DNA of 59,357 nt. Origin: Trichomonas tenax. Taxonomy: Eukaryota > Parabasalia > Trichomonadida > Trichomonadidae. Under the pieces are notes generated by a model. The model was not told the origin of the DNA and made no database searches. It saw nothing but the letters and a program-made list of their open reading frames with translations. Shown one piece after another: positions 32,031-42,780 of this stretch (positions are counted from its first letter, which is position 1; each line of letters begins with the position of its first letter). The stretch is taken from positions 1-59,357 of the forward strand of contig JALKBU010000222.1 of assembly GCA_023091735.1 (NCBI GenBank), written 5' to 3'. The position numbers and the translations under genes were made by a program.

Positions 32031-32204
32031 GTGAAGCCAAAAATCTATGTCAAACTTGGAAAATTCGAAAACCGCATATTTTTCATATATGATGTGAAAT
32101 ATTAGATATACTGTAAAAATCATAACCAAAGGCATAATAAAAACAGGAGATTGATAATTGGCTTGGATCAAGACGATATGTAAAGTTGTGGTCCCTCCTT
32201 TGAA

Positions 32205-32465
32205 ATGACAACCCTTGACGTCGATATTCTCCACCCATCCATTGAGCAGGAGGCCCACGCAAACAAGAAGATGACACTCGTTCCAAACCCACGCTCCGAG
32301 TTCCTCTCTCTTCGCTGCCCATCCTGTACAGCCCTCACAACAGCATTCTCTCACTCCAACGTCGCCGTTTTCTGCAAGAGCTGCCAGACACCACTCGCTA
32401 CACCAACAGGCGGCCGCATTCAGCTCGCTAACGAGGTTGAAATCCGTCCAAGAGTTAATGCTTAA
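32205..32465 (+). CDS. RPS27: 40S ribosomal protein eS27
   Basis: An 86-residue protein of the expected length, with the C4 zinc finger CPSC...CKSC (spacing near 18) and the conserved end GGRIQLANEVEIRPR. It is a small-subunit component in the cytoplasm. Codons are strongly C/G-ended against an AT-rich flank, as expected for a highly expressed gene. The upstream CCCTCCTTTGAA string immediately before the ATG implies a very short leader. Confidence 0.95.
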   Translation: MTTLDVDILHPSIEQEAHANKKMTLVPNPRSEFLSLRCPSCTALTTAFSHSNVAVFCKSCQTPLATPTGGRIQLANEVEIRPRVNA

Positions 32466-32735
32466 ATATATATTTTCATTCGTTTATTAAATATTAACAT
32501 ATATAAACAAAACTACTCGTAGAAATAAAAGTCATTTCTTTTGACGATTTAAATTCCTTTGGTATTTTTTTAGAAATATTTGATACCTTATTACAAAGCT
32601 TTTTTAATTAAATAACAGAACAAGTGACGTAATATATCATTATTGGAAAAAGGAAATCTGATCATCAAAAATATCACCAAAATATCTTCAAAAATATCAT
32701 ATGTACCATAGATATGTAATGATTTTTGGTTGATT

Positions 32736-33017
32736 TTAGTTCAGATTTCCATCCCAAACAGGTTTCGTTCGATCGACTAAATTTCCTTTTGTTGCAAACG
32801 AGCAATATATTGTTTGTCCGTATATCTCCGAACCGTCCATATTATCAATCGCTACCGCTGCATCTGTTTCCTGATTAAATTCTACCAATGCTTGAAATCT
32901 CTCCATTTTCATTTTAATGTCTGTTAAATCACCGAAAATCACGAACGCATCTTTAACCGTTTGTTCAGATGTCTGCGGTGGCAAATTTTGTACTAATATG
33001 ATGCATCTGTCTACCAT
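32736..33017 (-). CDS. Single-RRM RNA-binding protein, cyclophilin-E-RRM-like
   Basis: 93 residues, almost exactly one RRM: RNP2 IILVQNLP, RNP1-like FQALVEFN, then AIDNMDGSEIYGQTIYCSFA and a tail VDRTKPVWDGN. The block from AIDNM to PVW is close to the RRM of cyclophilin E (Cyp33), a spliceosome-associated protein, but no isomerase domain follows. A splicing-linked role is plausible. The minus-strand string AAAAGTGACACAAA directly before the ATG also precedes the GT64 gene start. Confidence 0.85.
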   Translation of the reverse strand: MVDRCIILVQNLPPQTSEQTVKDAFVIFGDLTDIKMKMERFQALVEFNQETDAAVAIDNMDGSEIYGQTIYCSFATKGNLVDRTKPVWDGNLN

Positions 33018-33228
33018 TTTGTGTCACTTTTTTAACACTAATATCATCTTTCAAAAATTTTCACAAATTCAACATCTCTATACCATGTTTCAGATTAGAT
33101 TTTGATTTTTAGCATTGAAACAATCTAATCTCAGTATTTTTAAGGGTATTGCTTGATTATTTTTAAATGAATCTTTATAAAATGTGAGGTATATGGCTGT
33201 GTTCAGAGAAAACTGATCATTATTAAGA
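33018..33228. promoter_or_regulatory. Shared divergent promoter region
   Basis: 211 bases separate the starts of the RRM gene (minus) and the La-type gene (plus). On the plus side TCATTATTAAGA abuts the ATG at 33229; on the minus side AAAAGTGACACAAA abuts the ATG at 33017. Both are RNA-binding proteins, so joint control is possible but unproven. Confidence 0.5.
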
Positions 33229-33906
33229 ATGAGTTTTCTTCGATCGATCTTTTCCTTTTTTGGTTGCCGTGATGGGTCCAATGAGAAGAAAATCGAAATA
33301 CAGAGACCCGTGATAAAGATGTTATCAAACTCTGATGAAGAAAGATTGAATTTAATTATGGATCAAATGCATTATTATTTATCAGCAGCCAATCTTCGCA
33401 CGAACAAACAATTAAACAAAATTGTTAATTTGAATGTAGGCAGATATGTTCCATTAACAGTTTTTCTCGAATATAATAAAATGATTACGTTAAAAGCAAC
33501 ATTCGAAGAAATACATGATGCATGTGTTTTATCTCAGGAATTAGAACTCAATGATAAAGAAGACGAAGTCAGAACTATTATTCCTGCAGATTTGAATTAT
33601 CATTCACACGTTGATCGAACATTTAGACTTTCAAATATCCCTCTTGACATAGGAAAATGGGAACTCCGCAAATATCTCAACGAAAACTTCGGTCAAGTTG
33701 ATAAATTATCATATAATCATTCAATAGTTGATTACAAACGCATTTTCAGTGGTGTTGCAACTATTATGTTCAACAGTGAAACTGTTGCAAAAGTATTTCC
33801 GCCAAAATTCGAATTAGATGGAAATATCATCGATGTAGAGTCATTAAACAGCTACCAGAGACGTATAAAGAAGGAGAAAGCTGAGCGGCGCAACCAACAA
33901 AAATGA
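33229..33906 (+). CDS. La-motif RNA-binding protein
   Basis: 225 residues. About residues 35-118 form a La motif (LNLIMDQMHYYLSAANLRTNKQLNKIV, RYVPLTVFLEYNKM, ACVLSQELEL), followed by a divergent RRM (about 130-208: FRLSNIPLDIGKWELRKYL, VATIMFNSETVA) and a basic tail. Genuine La protects the 3' oligo-U ends of RNA polymerase III transcripts. Its length is shorter than human La and fits the minimal La/LARP7 core. The N-terminal 30 residues (SFLRSIFSFFGC) are unusually hydrophobic for La. A later ATG at codon 31 would remove them, but the initiator supports the longer form. Confidence 0.85.
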   Translation: MSFLRSIFSFFGCRDGSNEKKIEIQRPVIKMLSNSDEERLNLIMDQMHYYLSAANLRTNKQLNKIVNLNVGRYVPLTVFLEYNKMITLKATFEEIHDACVLSQELELNDKEDEVRTIIPADLNYHSHVDRTFRLSNIPLDIGKWELRKYLNENFGQVDKLSYNHSIVDYKRIFSGVATIMFNSETVAKVFPPKFELDGNIIDVESLNSYQRRIKKEKAERRNQQK

Positions 33907-34057
33907 AAAATATTATGAATTATATTTCAAACAAAAATTGGTTGATATGTCCATTATAGCTTAGATGTATTGGCTATGTATCATTACTTTTCGGTGTGTT
34001 TTATTTTAAAAATCTAATAATTTGAATACTTAAAAATATTTAATATTACAACAAAAA

Positions 34058-35090
34058 CTACAAACTCCTCAAACTTGCGCATTTATGGCGAATTGCCTTG
34101 TTCATGCATGTCTCACAGAAGTAGATATGGCAATATGGACACTCCTTTGCATTCGGTGTGAAGCAACTTGCACAATTGGGAACATCATCGTGTATCGTAG
34201 TTCCAACAGCCTTGATTTTTATAATAAGATCGAAAATTTTTTCGATATTTTGTTCAACATTGTGCATTCTGTCATCCATCTCGTTAATCTTTACAGCATT
34301 GATTATATTTGATGGGTGCTGGAAAATTCTTCTTGCTTTCATTTGTTGTAATCTCGTTGCATCATTTTGAACGAGTTCGAGTTCAATTTATTGTATTTCA
34401 GGCCACTCTTCAGCCTGGTTTTCGTAGGCGAGCATTAAATCTGCTATATCCTGATTTTGAAGGTATTTCGCAACCATAACTGGTTTCATTTCGTCCTTAT
34501 TCTTTGTATTGATGTTGCTGTGGAATGCCAATAATGCACGTGCAATAATGTCGTCCGGAAATGCCATTACCAAGTGAAGAGCAGTGTCTCCGTTGTTATT
34601 TACCGCATCAACATCAGCTCCATGCTGAAGTAAGAACATAATGACTTCAATTTGTCCACTGGAAACCGCCACGTGGAGTGGTGAGGATCCATCGTTTGTT
34701 GTTTGTAGATTTAATTGCTTTTCAATATCATCGTGATTAAGAATGATTTCAATTGACGTTGTATCTTGCGAAGCGACTGCATAATGTATTGGATACCAAT
34801 TAATTAAAAAAGAACGCCATTAATCTCTAAATCTAAAGAAGCACCATGATCGAGAAGATATTTCATAATTTCATGTTGCCTGCAGCAGATAGCATAAACC
34901 AGTGGTGTCGGGCACGTCACCGTCGGCAATATAAATGTCATGTATGGACATCTATATGTCGAATTAAAAGAAAACTGAGATGTTAGAACTCAATATATAC
35001 TCTTTGGTTGATTATATTGGTGTCTAGTTCAAACGACTCAACAGTCGTAACGTTACCTTGAACGATTGCGAAAGTAAAATCCTCTTCAAA
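34058..35090 (-). pseudogene. Ankyrin-repeat / C-terminal zinc-finger protein, broken
   Basis: Reading on the minus strand, an ankyrin-like start (FTFAIVQGNVTTVESF) reaches TAA at 34983-34985. A second block (TPLVYAICCRQHEIMKYLLDHGA) slips frame in a run of six A (plus strand, 34806-34811). The third block has clear repeats (SPLHVAVSSGQIEVIMFLL, DTALHLVMAFP) to a TAA at 34388-34390. The same frame resumes with a coiled coil and a Cys-rich finger (CASC, CPYC, CETC, HKC) ending at 34058. Ankyrin plus zinc finger is a common parabasalid architecture. Two stops and one slip mark it as decayed, though the last 94 codons could be read alone. Confidence 0.7.
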
Positions 35091-35195
35091 GCACAGTTTT
35101 GAAAATCCCCTCTTTTATATTTTTGGAAGAATTGAGTCAAAGTTGATTATTCCCCTGATTAAGATTTTAAAGCCCTTTTATATTTAGAACTAAAA

Positions 35196-35780
35196 ATGAG
35201 ACCATCACAACTTCGTAATGATATTTTCAACAGGTGGGTAAGATTGCAGCAGGAGAAGACATTCGCAAAATGGTACGAAATGCCTGAAGATCCTGGCGCA
35301 ATTCTCACTTTAGCTGAAGCTGAAAAATGGAGAACTTATTTGGTAACACAATTATCAGCACACATCGAAAGACTTTATACAGAGCCGCTTCCTGAAGATC
35401 AAACAAGATATTTAAACGATTATTGCAATCAAGAATTATTGAAAATTCGTCGATGGGAGCTTAGAATCATCGAACTTGGAGGTATTGATTACTCAAAAGT
35501 TGGTGTCAGTGCTCCAAATGGAGATATATTGAATACAAATTTGCATCAATATCAATATTTCGGAAGAGCGAGACAACTTCCAGGTGTCAAAGAACTACTC
35601 GAACACGAAAAACAGAAGAAACAAGACGACCTACTCTCCAAACGCCCTAAAAAGGAAGATTTGATGGCTAAAGTTGATGCCGATTATTATGGCCTTGCAA
35701 ATGATGACGAATTATGTGAAGCTGAAAGGCAATATGAAAGTTCTCTTGAAACAGAAGAACAGAAAAATCCCGAAAATTAA
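35196..35780 (+). CDS. ISY1: ISY1-family pre-mRNA splicing factor
   Basis: 194 residues. The N-terminal half keeps the ISY1 pattern: AEAEKWRTYLVTQLSAHIERL, LNDYCNQELLKIRRWELRIIELGG, DYSK, then QYQYFGRARQLPGVKELLE. ISY1 belongs to the NineTeen/XAB2 complex and acts at the catalytic steps of splicing. Its presence fits an organism that still splices a few introns. The protein is somewhat shorter than fungal or animal ISY1. The 3' part is an acidic, Gln-rich tail. Confidence 0.92.
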   Translation: MRPSQLRNDIFNRWVRLQQEKTFAKWYEMPEDPGAILTLAEAEKWRTYLVTQLSAHIERLYTEPLPEDQTRYLNDYCNQELLKIRRWELRIIELGGIDYSKVGVSAPNGDILNTNLHQYQYFGRARQLPGVKELLEHEKQKKQDDLLSKRPKKEDLMAKVDADYYGLANDDELCEAERQYESSLETEEQKNPEN

Positions 35781-36006
35781 CACATAACATCGCGAAATTA
35801 CTATGATACATTAATACACTACATTATGTTAATATAGAATTTTATCTGGTAACTGATTGATGTCGATGTTAATCCTATATTTTCGATATGAAACTGTCAA
35901 TTCTTTGTTGTTTTTGTAAATATATAATACTATTTAGTATCTAGATCACATTATATTAAACTTTACTACAACCCATATATAACAAAGCACACGCAAAATT
36001 ATTTGA

Positions 36007-36972
36007 TTATTTGTTACATGAACTTTGCTTTGAACTAACAAGTTTTTCGGAGTTCTGATAATCAACAATAACAGTTGGTAATGAATTTGGACTGATGTGC
36101 TTCTTTCCGAACTGTGTTCTGATCATAAATCCTTCTGGATCTACAGAAAGGTCAGGATTGCCTGCTGTAAGGGACTCCAACTCTATTTCTTCAGGATTGA
36201 AGCTCTTTGTTGCTGCAATATTTGATAAAATAATTCTGTCGTTTTCTGTGTGATAACAGCGTGTAACATTTGGATCATTGACGAAATACTTCAAGAACTT
36301 CGTGACCTGAATGTGTCCGCCTCCAATCATTGCGCTTTCAAAGTAAGTTGGACGATCGATCCATTGGTTGGCGCAATCGCCAGAAACGAAGCCGTATGGT
36401 AAAAGAGAGACTGGGTTTTCGAGAAGCATGACCTTACTTGGATTAGATATCAGCTGGAAAGGATCTTTCAAGAAGAATAATCTCGAAGCGTTTGCAATTA
36501 AAACCCTGTTTGCATATAATCCTGGTGTTCTCAAATATTTCTCAGCATCGAAGTATTTTCTGAATGATATGGAAACTTTGTCTGGAATTGTTTTATCTGT
36601 TGGAACGATTTTAACACCACATATTGTTTCGTTCTGCTTGAATGCATCTCCATCAACGAAGGCGACAATTTTGCCCATATATCCAGTGGAACGGACATCG
36701 TAGATGAAAGATGACAAATAGTCGCGAGATTTGTCATAATTGAACACGAGCAACAAGTCATTAGCGGAACTGTATATTGTTGTGTTATCGTATTTAGGAC
36801 ATGGCATGCATTTTGGATAAATATCGAAATTCTGTGGAATCGGAAGCTTTTGACGTGGAAGACACGCGTAGAATATAATGAAATGCATCATCGATATGAT
36901 GACTGTCATTCCAAATTCGAAGCCGCTGATGCGTGTCGCGAGGAAACACGATTGTTTCGCCTTCGGTTTCAT
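36007..36972 (-). CDS. Type II membrane glycosyltransferase-like protein
   Basis: 321 residues from the ATG at 36972. A short basic tail (MKPKAK) and a membrane helix near 15-36 are followed by a luminal domain with FDIYPKCMPCP and a GT-A-like pattern (LLLVFNYDKS, YMGKIVAFVDGD, ANRVLIANASRLFFLKDPFQL, then ESAMIGGGHIQV and HTENDRIILSN). The block before KDPF corresponds to KCDLFDTFFQGDPF in the broken paralogue at 54.3 kb. There an Asp-rich string suits metal/UDP-sugar binding, whereas here it reads NASRLFF. Donor and acceptor are unknown, and activity is uncertain. An upstream ATG at 37014 would add 14 residues. Confidence 0.65.
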   Translation of the reverse strand: MKPKAKQSCFLATRISGFEFGMTVIISMMHFIIFYACLPRQKLPIPQNFDIYPKCMPCPKYDNTTIYSSANDLLLVFNYDKSRDYLSSFIYDVRSTGYMGKIVAFVDGDAFKQNETICGVKIVPTDKTIPDKVSISFRKYFDAEKYLRTPGLYANRVLIANASRLFFLKDPFQLISNPSKVMLLENPVSLLPYGFVSGDCANQWIDRPTYFESAMIGGGHIQVTKFLKYFVNDPNVTRCYHTENDRIILSNIAATKSFNPEEIELESLTAGNPDLSVDPEGFMIRTQFGKKHISPNSLPTVIVDYQNSEKLVSSKQSSCNK

Positions 36973-37404
36973 TTGAAAACAAGAAAATATTTCTTTTTTA
37001 TCTAAACATAGCATCTACTCTTGAAATAAAGCTGATTTTGCATTAAAATGGGCGCTTTCTGTTTTGATATCAAATTTCTTTTCTTGAATTATCCATTTTC
37101 AACTTATAATTGCTCTATATTTTGATAATAAACCTAAAATAATAAATATTTACTTATTTTTATTTTACTGATATTGTTTTATTTTTCAAGATTTTCAAAA
37201 TTTCGATATAAGATTATAAATTTTCATTCTAGTTCACAAATCCATTTTTGATTTTTTATCAGCATTGAGAGATTTTGTTTCTTTTGATCTCAGCTAATGT
37301 TTAAAAAGCTGTTAAGCACTTTAATTCAAAAATATTATTTTCAATATAAATTTAAACATGTTATGAAAGGTAAGGTTCAGTGAAAGTAATATATAACATT
37401 TATT
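36973..37404. other. Intergenic, no gene seen
   Basis: About 430 bases of AT-rich DNA between two minus-strand genes. I see no structure in it. Confidence 0.5.
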
Positions 37405-38406
37405 TCAAATAACAGAAGAGAATAACCAATCTGAGTCAGTATTGAGTGGTGAATCAGTAGATTTAACTTCTTCCTCTATATTCACATCCATATCTAACGT
37501 GATTTTACACTTAGTTTCACCATACCAAACTTCGATTGGTTCGTATTTAATATCTTGTGTGGACTTAGGTGGCGTAAACTGAGTTGGAATGTAGTCAGAG
37601 AAGTCTGCTGGACTTCCGACACTGTACAGTTCTGGATTGAATTCATCAATTTGTTTCGTAAGATCTGTAAACCAATTTTTCGCGATTTCTTTTGCTTTTT
37701 CAAACGCAGCATCTATATCACCTGGTTTGTGGGAATCCATGTATATCTGTGTTCCCCACTCATCAATGACGAATCTTGCAAATCTTGGAGTTATTTCATC
37801 TTCAATTTTAAGAGGGTCTGTCAATATTTTGTTGTCAATGAATCCAATCGTTACTATGAGAGCTCTCACAGCGAAAGCGATCCTATGAACTCTGTGTTTT
37901 GTTGGAGGGAATAAAATTCCTGTGTTCGCATCAAAAGACGGGAAACGCAGTGATCCAAGAGACGCCAGTATTGCAGCAAACGATGTCTCTAAAAGACCAC
38001 CATCGTCATCGTGAATAATAACGCGAGTTATCAACATCCAAACTTTTTCTCCAACTTTAACACACAAAGATTCATCTTCTATGATTCTGCATGAGTTCCA
38101 TATCATTTTGAAGTATGTTTGAAAAGCGTCTGACTTAGATTTCTGTATTGGTTTATCGCTGAAAATGTATATGTTGTGAATGCCTTTTTTAGGCGACACT
38201 GATGAAGGAGTCACCAACCTCGCCGTTGTTACGGCTGTTACTAATGTTCCTCCAAGTTGAATATTCGCAACTCCCGGTGTAGTGAGTTCTTTAAGGATTA
38301 GTTTCCTTGACTCGAGAAAATTCCTTCCATCGGAGCGAACGCCAACCTTCAAAGCTTTAGTCGCCGCTTCGATTTCGTTGAGTGATAATGAAGTTTTGGT
38401 ATTCAT
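37405..38406 (-). CDS. Exosome RNase PH-like subunit (Rrp45 type)
   Basis: 333 residues. The N-terminus has the RNase PH hallmark RSDGRNFLESR, then an LGGTLVTAVTTARLVTP strand pair, DDGGLLETSFAAILASLG and a C-terminal extension. Order and spacing fit the inactive Rrp45/Rrp42 branch of exosome ring subunits, which thread RNA to Rrp44/Rrp6. The start is the ATG at 38406, not the longer frame to 38469, because a TCACTTTT initiator lies 38415-38422 on the minus strand, eight bases upstream. The C-terminal 70 residues are acidic with no known domain. Confidence 0.82.
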   Translation of the reverse strand: MNTKTSLSLNEIEAATKALKVGVRSDGRNFLESRKLILKELTTPGVANIQLGGTLVTAVTTARLVTPSSVSPKKGIHNIYIFSDKPIQKSKSDAFQTYFKMIWNSCRIIEDESLCVKVGEKVWMLITRVIIHDDDGGLLETSFAAILASLGSLRFPSFDANTGILFPPTKHRVHRIAFAVRALIVTIGFIDNKILTDPLKIEDEITPRFARFVIDEWGTQIYMDSHKPGDIDAAFEKAKEIAKNWFTDLTKQIDEFNPELYSVGSPADFSDYIPTQFTPPKSTQDIKYEPIEVWYGETKCKITLDMDVNIEEEVKSTDSPLNTDSDWLFSSVI

Positions 38407-38414
38407 CAAAGAAG

Positions 38415-38422
38415 AAAAGTGA
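38415..38422 (-). promoter_or_regulatory. TCACTTTT initiator of the exosome-subunit gene
   Basis: It lies inside the longer open frame and just before the chosen ATG, so it decides the start. Confidence 0.65.
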
Positions 38423-38839
38423 CAAAATACGACATGTGAAATAAAAAATTCTTGACTACTTCTTTTCATCCTTTATATTTCCTTGAAGCATATCTAAATC
38501 CAAAATACTACTCCAAAATTATGCATTTTTATGATATTTTATTTTGATATTTTCATTTTAGCCCTTGTAACATATATATCAAAAGAGAGAAATTTATCTA
38601 TAGTTTACATTTATATCAGCAATTATCCAGATCATTGATAACAATAGTTAAATAGATCTTTTGTTCTAAAAGCGTTTCTCATACAAAAACACCCCAAAGA
38701 TCAAAACTTTCCTTGTCTCCAGATTCTTGACCTCTAATTTTTCTTTATAAAGAACTGCATATTGTACGCTGAGCTCAGACGAAGGATTCGAAGTTGCAAT
38801 TTGGAGTAAGTGCTGTAAGAAGATCCTTCTATAAGAATT

Positions 38840-39231
38840 ACTCTCAGGGATACATTTCTTCACTATGATGATATTCTCAGTGGTGTTGTCTTTGATGATG
38901 ATTGCAATGCTATTATATTTGATATGGGTGAATTCGCCATTCCTACTGATCCTTTCTTCAGGCGATCTTTGTTATATATTGATGATCATACATTTTCTTT
39001 ATCAAGTCTATTGATGCAGCTGAGCCCAACATTGCAATGAATATGGGTGAAAAGCAGATTCTCCAACAGACCAAGACCAGCTATCACATCACCTGGAATG
39101 CCGCAACGCAAGGAAAGATTTACATATTTCCTCAAAGCGATGAAAGTGACAAGCACATCCTCATTTGCATACAGAAAGCTTACAAAAAGAGCTTAGCAGG
39201 TCTTAGCCACATCGTGCATATGCCCTGATAA
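38840..39231 (+). pseudogene. Decayed gene fragment, family not recognised
   Basis: Two protein-like segments lie in adjacent frames. 38864-39033 reads YDDILSGVVFDDDCNAII, FDMGEFAIPTDPFFRR and onward; 39037-39228 reads MNMGEKQILQQTKTSYHITW, then GKIYIFPQSDESDKHILICIQKAY. The frames overlap at about 39000-39035 (IKSIDAAEPN precedes the second), so one frame slip would join them. Residue composition is not that of AT-rich noise. I do not know the family. The remainder of 38407-39438 shows nothing else. Confidence 0.35.
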
Positions 39232-39438
39232 TTTGACTTATAATGGTAATTATCATTGCCAAAGAGTAGAGTTTAAACTCCTCCAGATTTTAAATATGAT
39301 ATTTGCACAGTTTTCTGCGGATATAATGTTTTGCTCTCCAAGCTGCTGTTATACATTTACTACTATTTAGTTGACTATAAAAAAACGAAGTAAATACTAA
39401 ATACTCTTTTTAACTCATAACTAAACAAAAAATACATA

Positions 39439-41913
39439 TTATTTATATCTGCTCATCATATACCAAATTTTCGTTCTCTTGTTGAAAACAGATATCTTCT
39501 GAAGAAGCGATTTAATGCTCTTCAGGTCATCATCATTGAACTTCTGCTTCTTGAAGTGCTTAACAATCTGATCCGTTGTAACTTTACCGCCATGTTTCTT
39601 GAAGAACTCAATCAAGTCTTCTGTCATATGATCTAAGTCGATCTCTGAGTTTGCGCTCCTCATGATTGAAAGAACGTGTGTGCTGCTGTTTCTAACTTCG
39701 ACTTTCGCCATACTATGCTTTAATTTCTTTGTGGAGTTTTGTGCTGCTTCACGCGCCTTCCTTTTATTGACTAAGTCATCATTACTGATATCTTTCTGGA
39801 AGAGCTCACTGTGGTTGAAGACTTTACTGATATCGCCACCTTCGATCAAAGATTTCATCAATTCATTATCACCCGATGGATCCGCATTATCATCAGTTGT
39901 TTCATCATCTGATGGCTTATTTTGAGCCTCTTCATCTTTGTTGAACTCGCCTTCTAATTCGTAATCGAGTGTGAAAAGATCAGAGACTGTGTTAGCATTG
40001 AACAAACGCTTCTGGCGTGCATCTTGCATGATTGTGTTAGAAAGGATTTGCTTGAAGATTTGTTTCTTGTAGATTTTCTCTTCGATAGTTCCAATGCATA
40101 TCAATCTGTAAACAGAAACAGGCTTCGTCTGTCCAATTCTGTAAGCACGCTCAAGAGCCTGTTCATCAGTTGACGGATTCCAATCAGGATCGATAATAAC
40201 GACTCTGTCAGCACCAGTCAAGTTGATGCCAAAACCTCCGACTTTCTTTGATAAGATACAACAAAAACGTTCACCATGATTGAATCTGTCCATGATCTGC
40301 GTTCTTGCTGCTGGTGGCGTTTCGCCGTCCATCCTGAAGAACTCCAATTTAAGATTTGCTAATATATCCTCCAACAATGAAAGCATTTTGAGTGATTGCG
40401 TGAAAAGGAGACATCTGTGACCTTCTTTGTTCCACTCAGGCAATATCTTCATCAACAATTTCGTCTTGCAGCTCAACTTCGGGCTCGTTGTGAACTTAGC
40501 TTCATCGTAGATGTGCGGGTGATTGCAGATCTCAGTTAGGAGAGTAATTCCTGCGAACATATCTCCTTGTCCGCGAAGAATTGCTTGAACAGTCGCTGAT
40601 TGAAGAAAGTCTTCGTAAGCGTTGATTTGTGTTTGTGTTAACTGACAGAAGAAGATCTGCTCTGTCTTTGCTGGAAGATTAGTGTTGACTTGTGATTTCA
40701 TTCTTCGTAATAAATACGGTTTGATCAAATCTCTCAGACCTTTAGCGGAACTGTATGCTCTAAACACTTCGAATGATGTCGCATTGGCATATCCACCCTG
40801 TTTGATCGGTTCTGCAAACTCAGATTGAAAGACATCATAAGCACCGAGCAAACCTGGATATGCGAAGTCGAAAAGTGACCAAAGTTCAAGTAAATCGTTC
40901 TGAATTGGCGAACCTGTGACAGCTAATCTAAAATCGGCAGTCAATTTCTTGACAACTTTCGAGATATTCGTATCATGATTTCTGATTTTGTGAGCCTCAT
41001 CGCAAATGATGCAGGACCAATCAATGATCTGTAGAGATATGTCATCCTTCAAGGAGATGACTGATTCGTAGTTTGTGACAATAATATTAGTTGTTCCCTC
41101 GACTTCTTTGATTATCTCCTCGCGATTGAGTTTCTTATTGGTTCTGGTTTCGTGGTACAGTATCGATTTGGCCCAAGGACACCAAATGTGAAGTTCTCGA
41201 ATCCATTGTTGGCAAACAGTGAGTGGGCACAGAATTAGTGTTGGTTTTTGTATAATGTTGCATTGGATGAGTGATCCTATAAACGAGGCACAGATGCAAG
41301 TTTTTCCTAAACCCATTTCATCACCTTCAATTCCGCCAGCTTTCTGTTTGAAGAGTCCCCACAGCCACTCAATTGCTCCTCTTTGGTGAGGGAACAGAGA
41401 TTGCCAAAGAGGTTGCCAAACTCTGAATCCGTTATCGAGATCGTGGTATTGAGAACATTTATCACAGAAATTTTCTATAAATGAAATACGAGCTTGAAAA
41501 ACAGTATCATCTGAATCGTCATTTGTCAAATTAATAGAATCATCGCCTGCAAAATCCATTTTTATCATCTTATAATGCCAAAAATTCGTGAGATCGATCT
41601 CTGTTGAATCGTTTGCTATAGACGTTGCCTCGTTGTTGTTATCGATAGTAACTTGCATATTTTGAGGAAGACTTTTTTGAATAAGCAAATCTTCTAATTC
41701 GCGTTTCAAGTCGTATAGTTTCTTTCTGTTCTTTTCTCCACTCTCCTCTTTCTTTATCGCATCTCTAACAGCTTCAATTCTTTCATCGATATCAACTAAT
41801 TTTTCAGGATCGCTTTCTTGTGTCGTGCTCTCTATCAACATGTTTTGATAGTCCTGTTCTGTCTTAATTTCCTCGACTGGCGAATCAGATGAACTCTCAT
41901 TCTCCCAGGACAT
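39439..41913 (-). CDS. SNF2-family ATPase, CSB/ERCC6-like
   Basis: 824 residues from the ATG at 41913. A coiled N-terminal region precedes a full Swi2/Snf2 motor: GDEMGLGKT (Walker A), DEAH (motif II), TGSPIQND (III), LLRRMK, then the helicase-C part with LSKKVGGFGINLTGADRVVI, DPDWNPSTDEQALERAYRIGQT (V-VI). WNPSTDEQALERAYRIGQ and the overall spacing are those of the Rad26/CSB group, which acts in transcription-coupled repair of lesions that stall RNA polymerase II. The C-terminus has a helical region (LIEFFKKHGGKVTTDQIVKHF) similar to the CSB winged or ubiquitin-binding region. All ATPase motifs appear intact. Confidence 0.93.
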   Translation of the reverse strand: MSWENESSSDSPVEEIKTEQDYQNMLIESTTQESDPEKLVDIDERIEAVRDAIKKEESGEKNRKKLYDLKRELEDLLIQKSLPQNMQVTIDNNNEATSIANDSTEIDLTNFWHYKMIKMDFAGDDSINLTNDDSDDTVFQARISFIENFCDKCSQYHDLDNGFRVWQPLWQSLFPHQRGAIEWLWGLFKQKAGGIEGDEMGLGKTCICASFIGSLIQCNIIQKPTLILCPLTVCQQWIRELHIWCPWAKSILYHETRTNKKLNREEIIKEVEGTTNIIVTNYESVISLKDDISLQIIDWSCIICDEAHKIRNHDTNISKVVKKLTADFRLAVTGSPIQNDLLELWSLFDFAYPGLLGAYDVFQSEFAEPIKQGGYANATSFEVFRAYSSAKGLRDLIKPYLLRRMKSQVNTNLPAKTEQIFFCQLTQTQINAYEDFLQSATVQAILRGQGDMFAGITLLTEICNHPHIYDEAKFTTSPKLSCKTKLLMKILPEWNKEGHRCLLFTQSLKMLSLLEDILANLKLEFFRMDGETPPAARTQIMDRFNHGERFCCILSKKVGGFGINLTGADRVVIIDPDWNPSTDEQALERAYRIGQTKPVSVYRLICIGTIEEKIYKKQIFKQILSNTIMQDARQKRLFNANTVSDLFTLDYELEGEFNKDEEAQNKPSDDETTDDNADPSGDNELMKSLIEGGDISKVFNHSELFQKDISNDDLVNKRKAREAAQNSTKKLKHSMAKVEVRNSSTHVLSIMRSANSEIDLDHMTEDLIEFFKKHGGKVTTDQIVKHFKKQKFNDDDLKSIKSLLQKISVFNKRTKIWYMMSRYK

Positions 41914-42780
41914 CAAAAATAATTTTTAATTTTTTGAAAATTTTTTGATCCCCATAATTAAATTAATTGATCCCCTAAAATGTTTTAGCGGAAAAAATAT
42001 AATGGGTCTAAACTATATGGGGAAACTAGGATTGGCCTGAAGCTAATGCTGCCATTGTCAGATCTTCTTAATTCCAATTTTAAAAGTTGAATAATTCTCG
42101 GAATTGGACAGTATCACTTATATCACTGCAAAGCACGTTTCATATAGATATCGATATTTACGGACATTGCGGTCAATTACGTTATTTTCGCTAATAAAAT
42201 ATATATTATCGATTTAGGACTCATACTTTGAAATTATACTACCCATATGGTACAGAATATATGTCCAAAATCAAAAATATATGTTACATATATCAAAAAA
42301 AATCTCAAAAATATATCAATATTTTTGAAGATCTAACGATCTCTAAATCTATTTATCTATTCAATGTAAATCCATTCACAACTACAAACTATTATTACTA
42401 AATAAATATTATATTATGAAAATATTTCATCGACAATCATATCTGATAACAAAAGCATAACTTTGAATAGAGATTTTGAATGTAGTAATGTAACAGAAAT
42501 AAGTTGGTTAAGGTAATATTAAATAACGAATTTTGATTATCAAGTTCAAAATGAATGAAAACCAGATTGAAAAAAGTCTAGATTATGAGCATTTTAATAA
42601 ATAGAATTTTGTTGAGTGCAGATTAATAGAAAAGGTAGGAAATGAAGAAAGAAGTAAAATATACCATATAAACAATTTTACATGACAAAAATCAACAGAA
42701 TTTTATTAACGAATTAATTTACATGACAAATAATGGGCACTTTTTGTACGTTTCGGTATTAAAAAAATTTACAAACGTCG
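41914..42780. other. Intergenic between divergent genes
   Basis: 867 bases. I see only two copies of TTTACATGACA, at about 42678 and 42718, the second some 60 bases before the CFAP44 start. No gene is supported. Confidence 0.5.
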
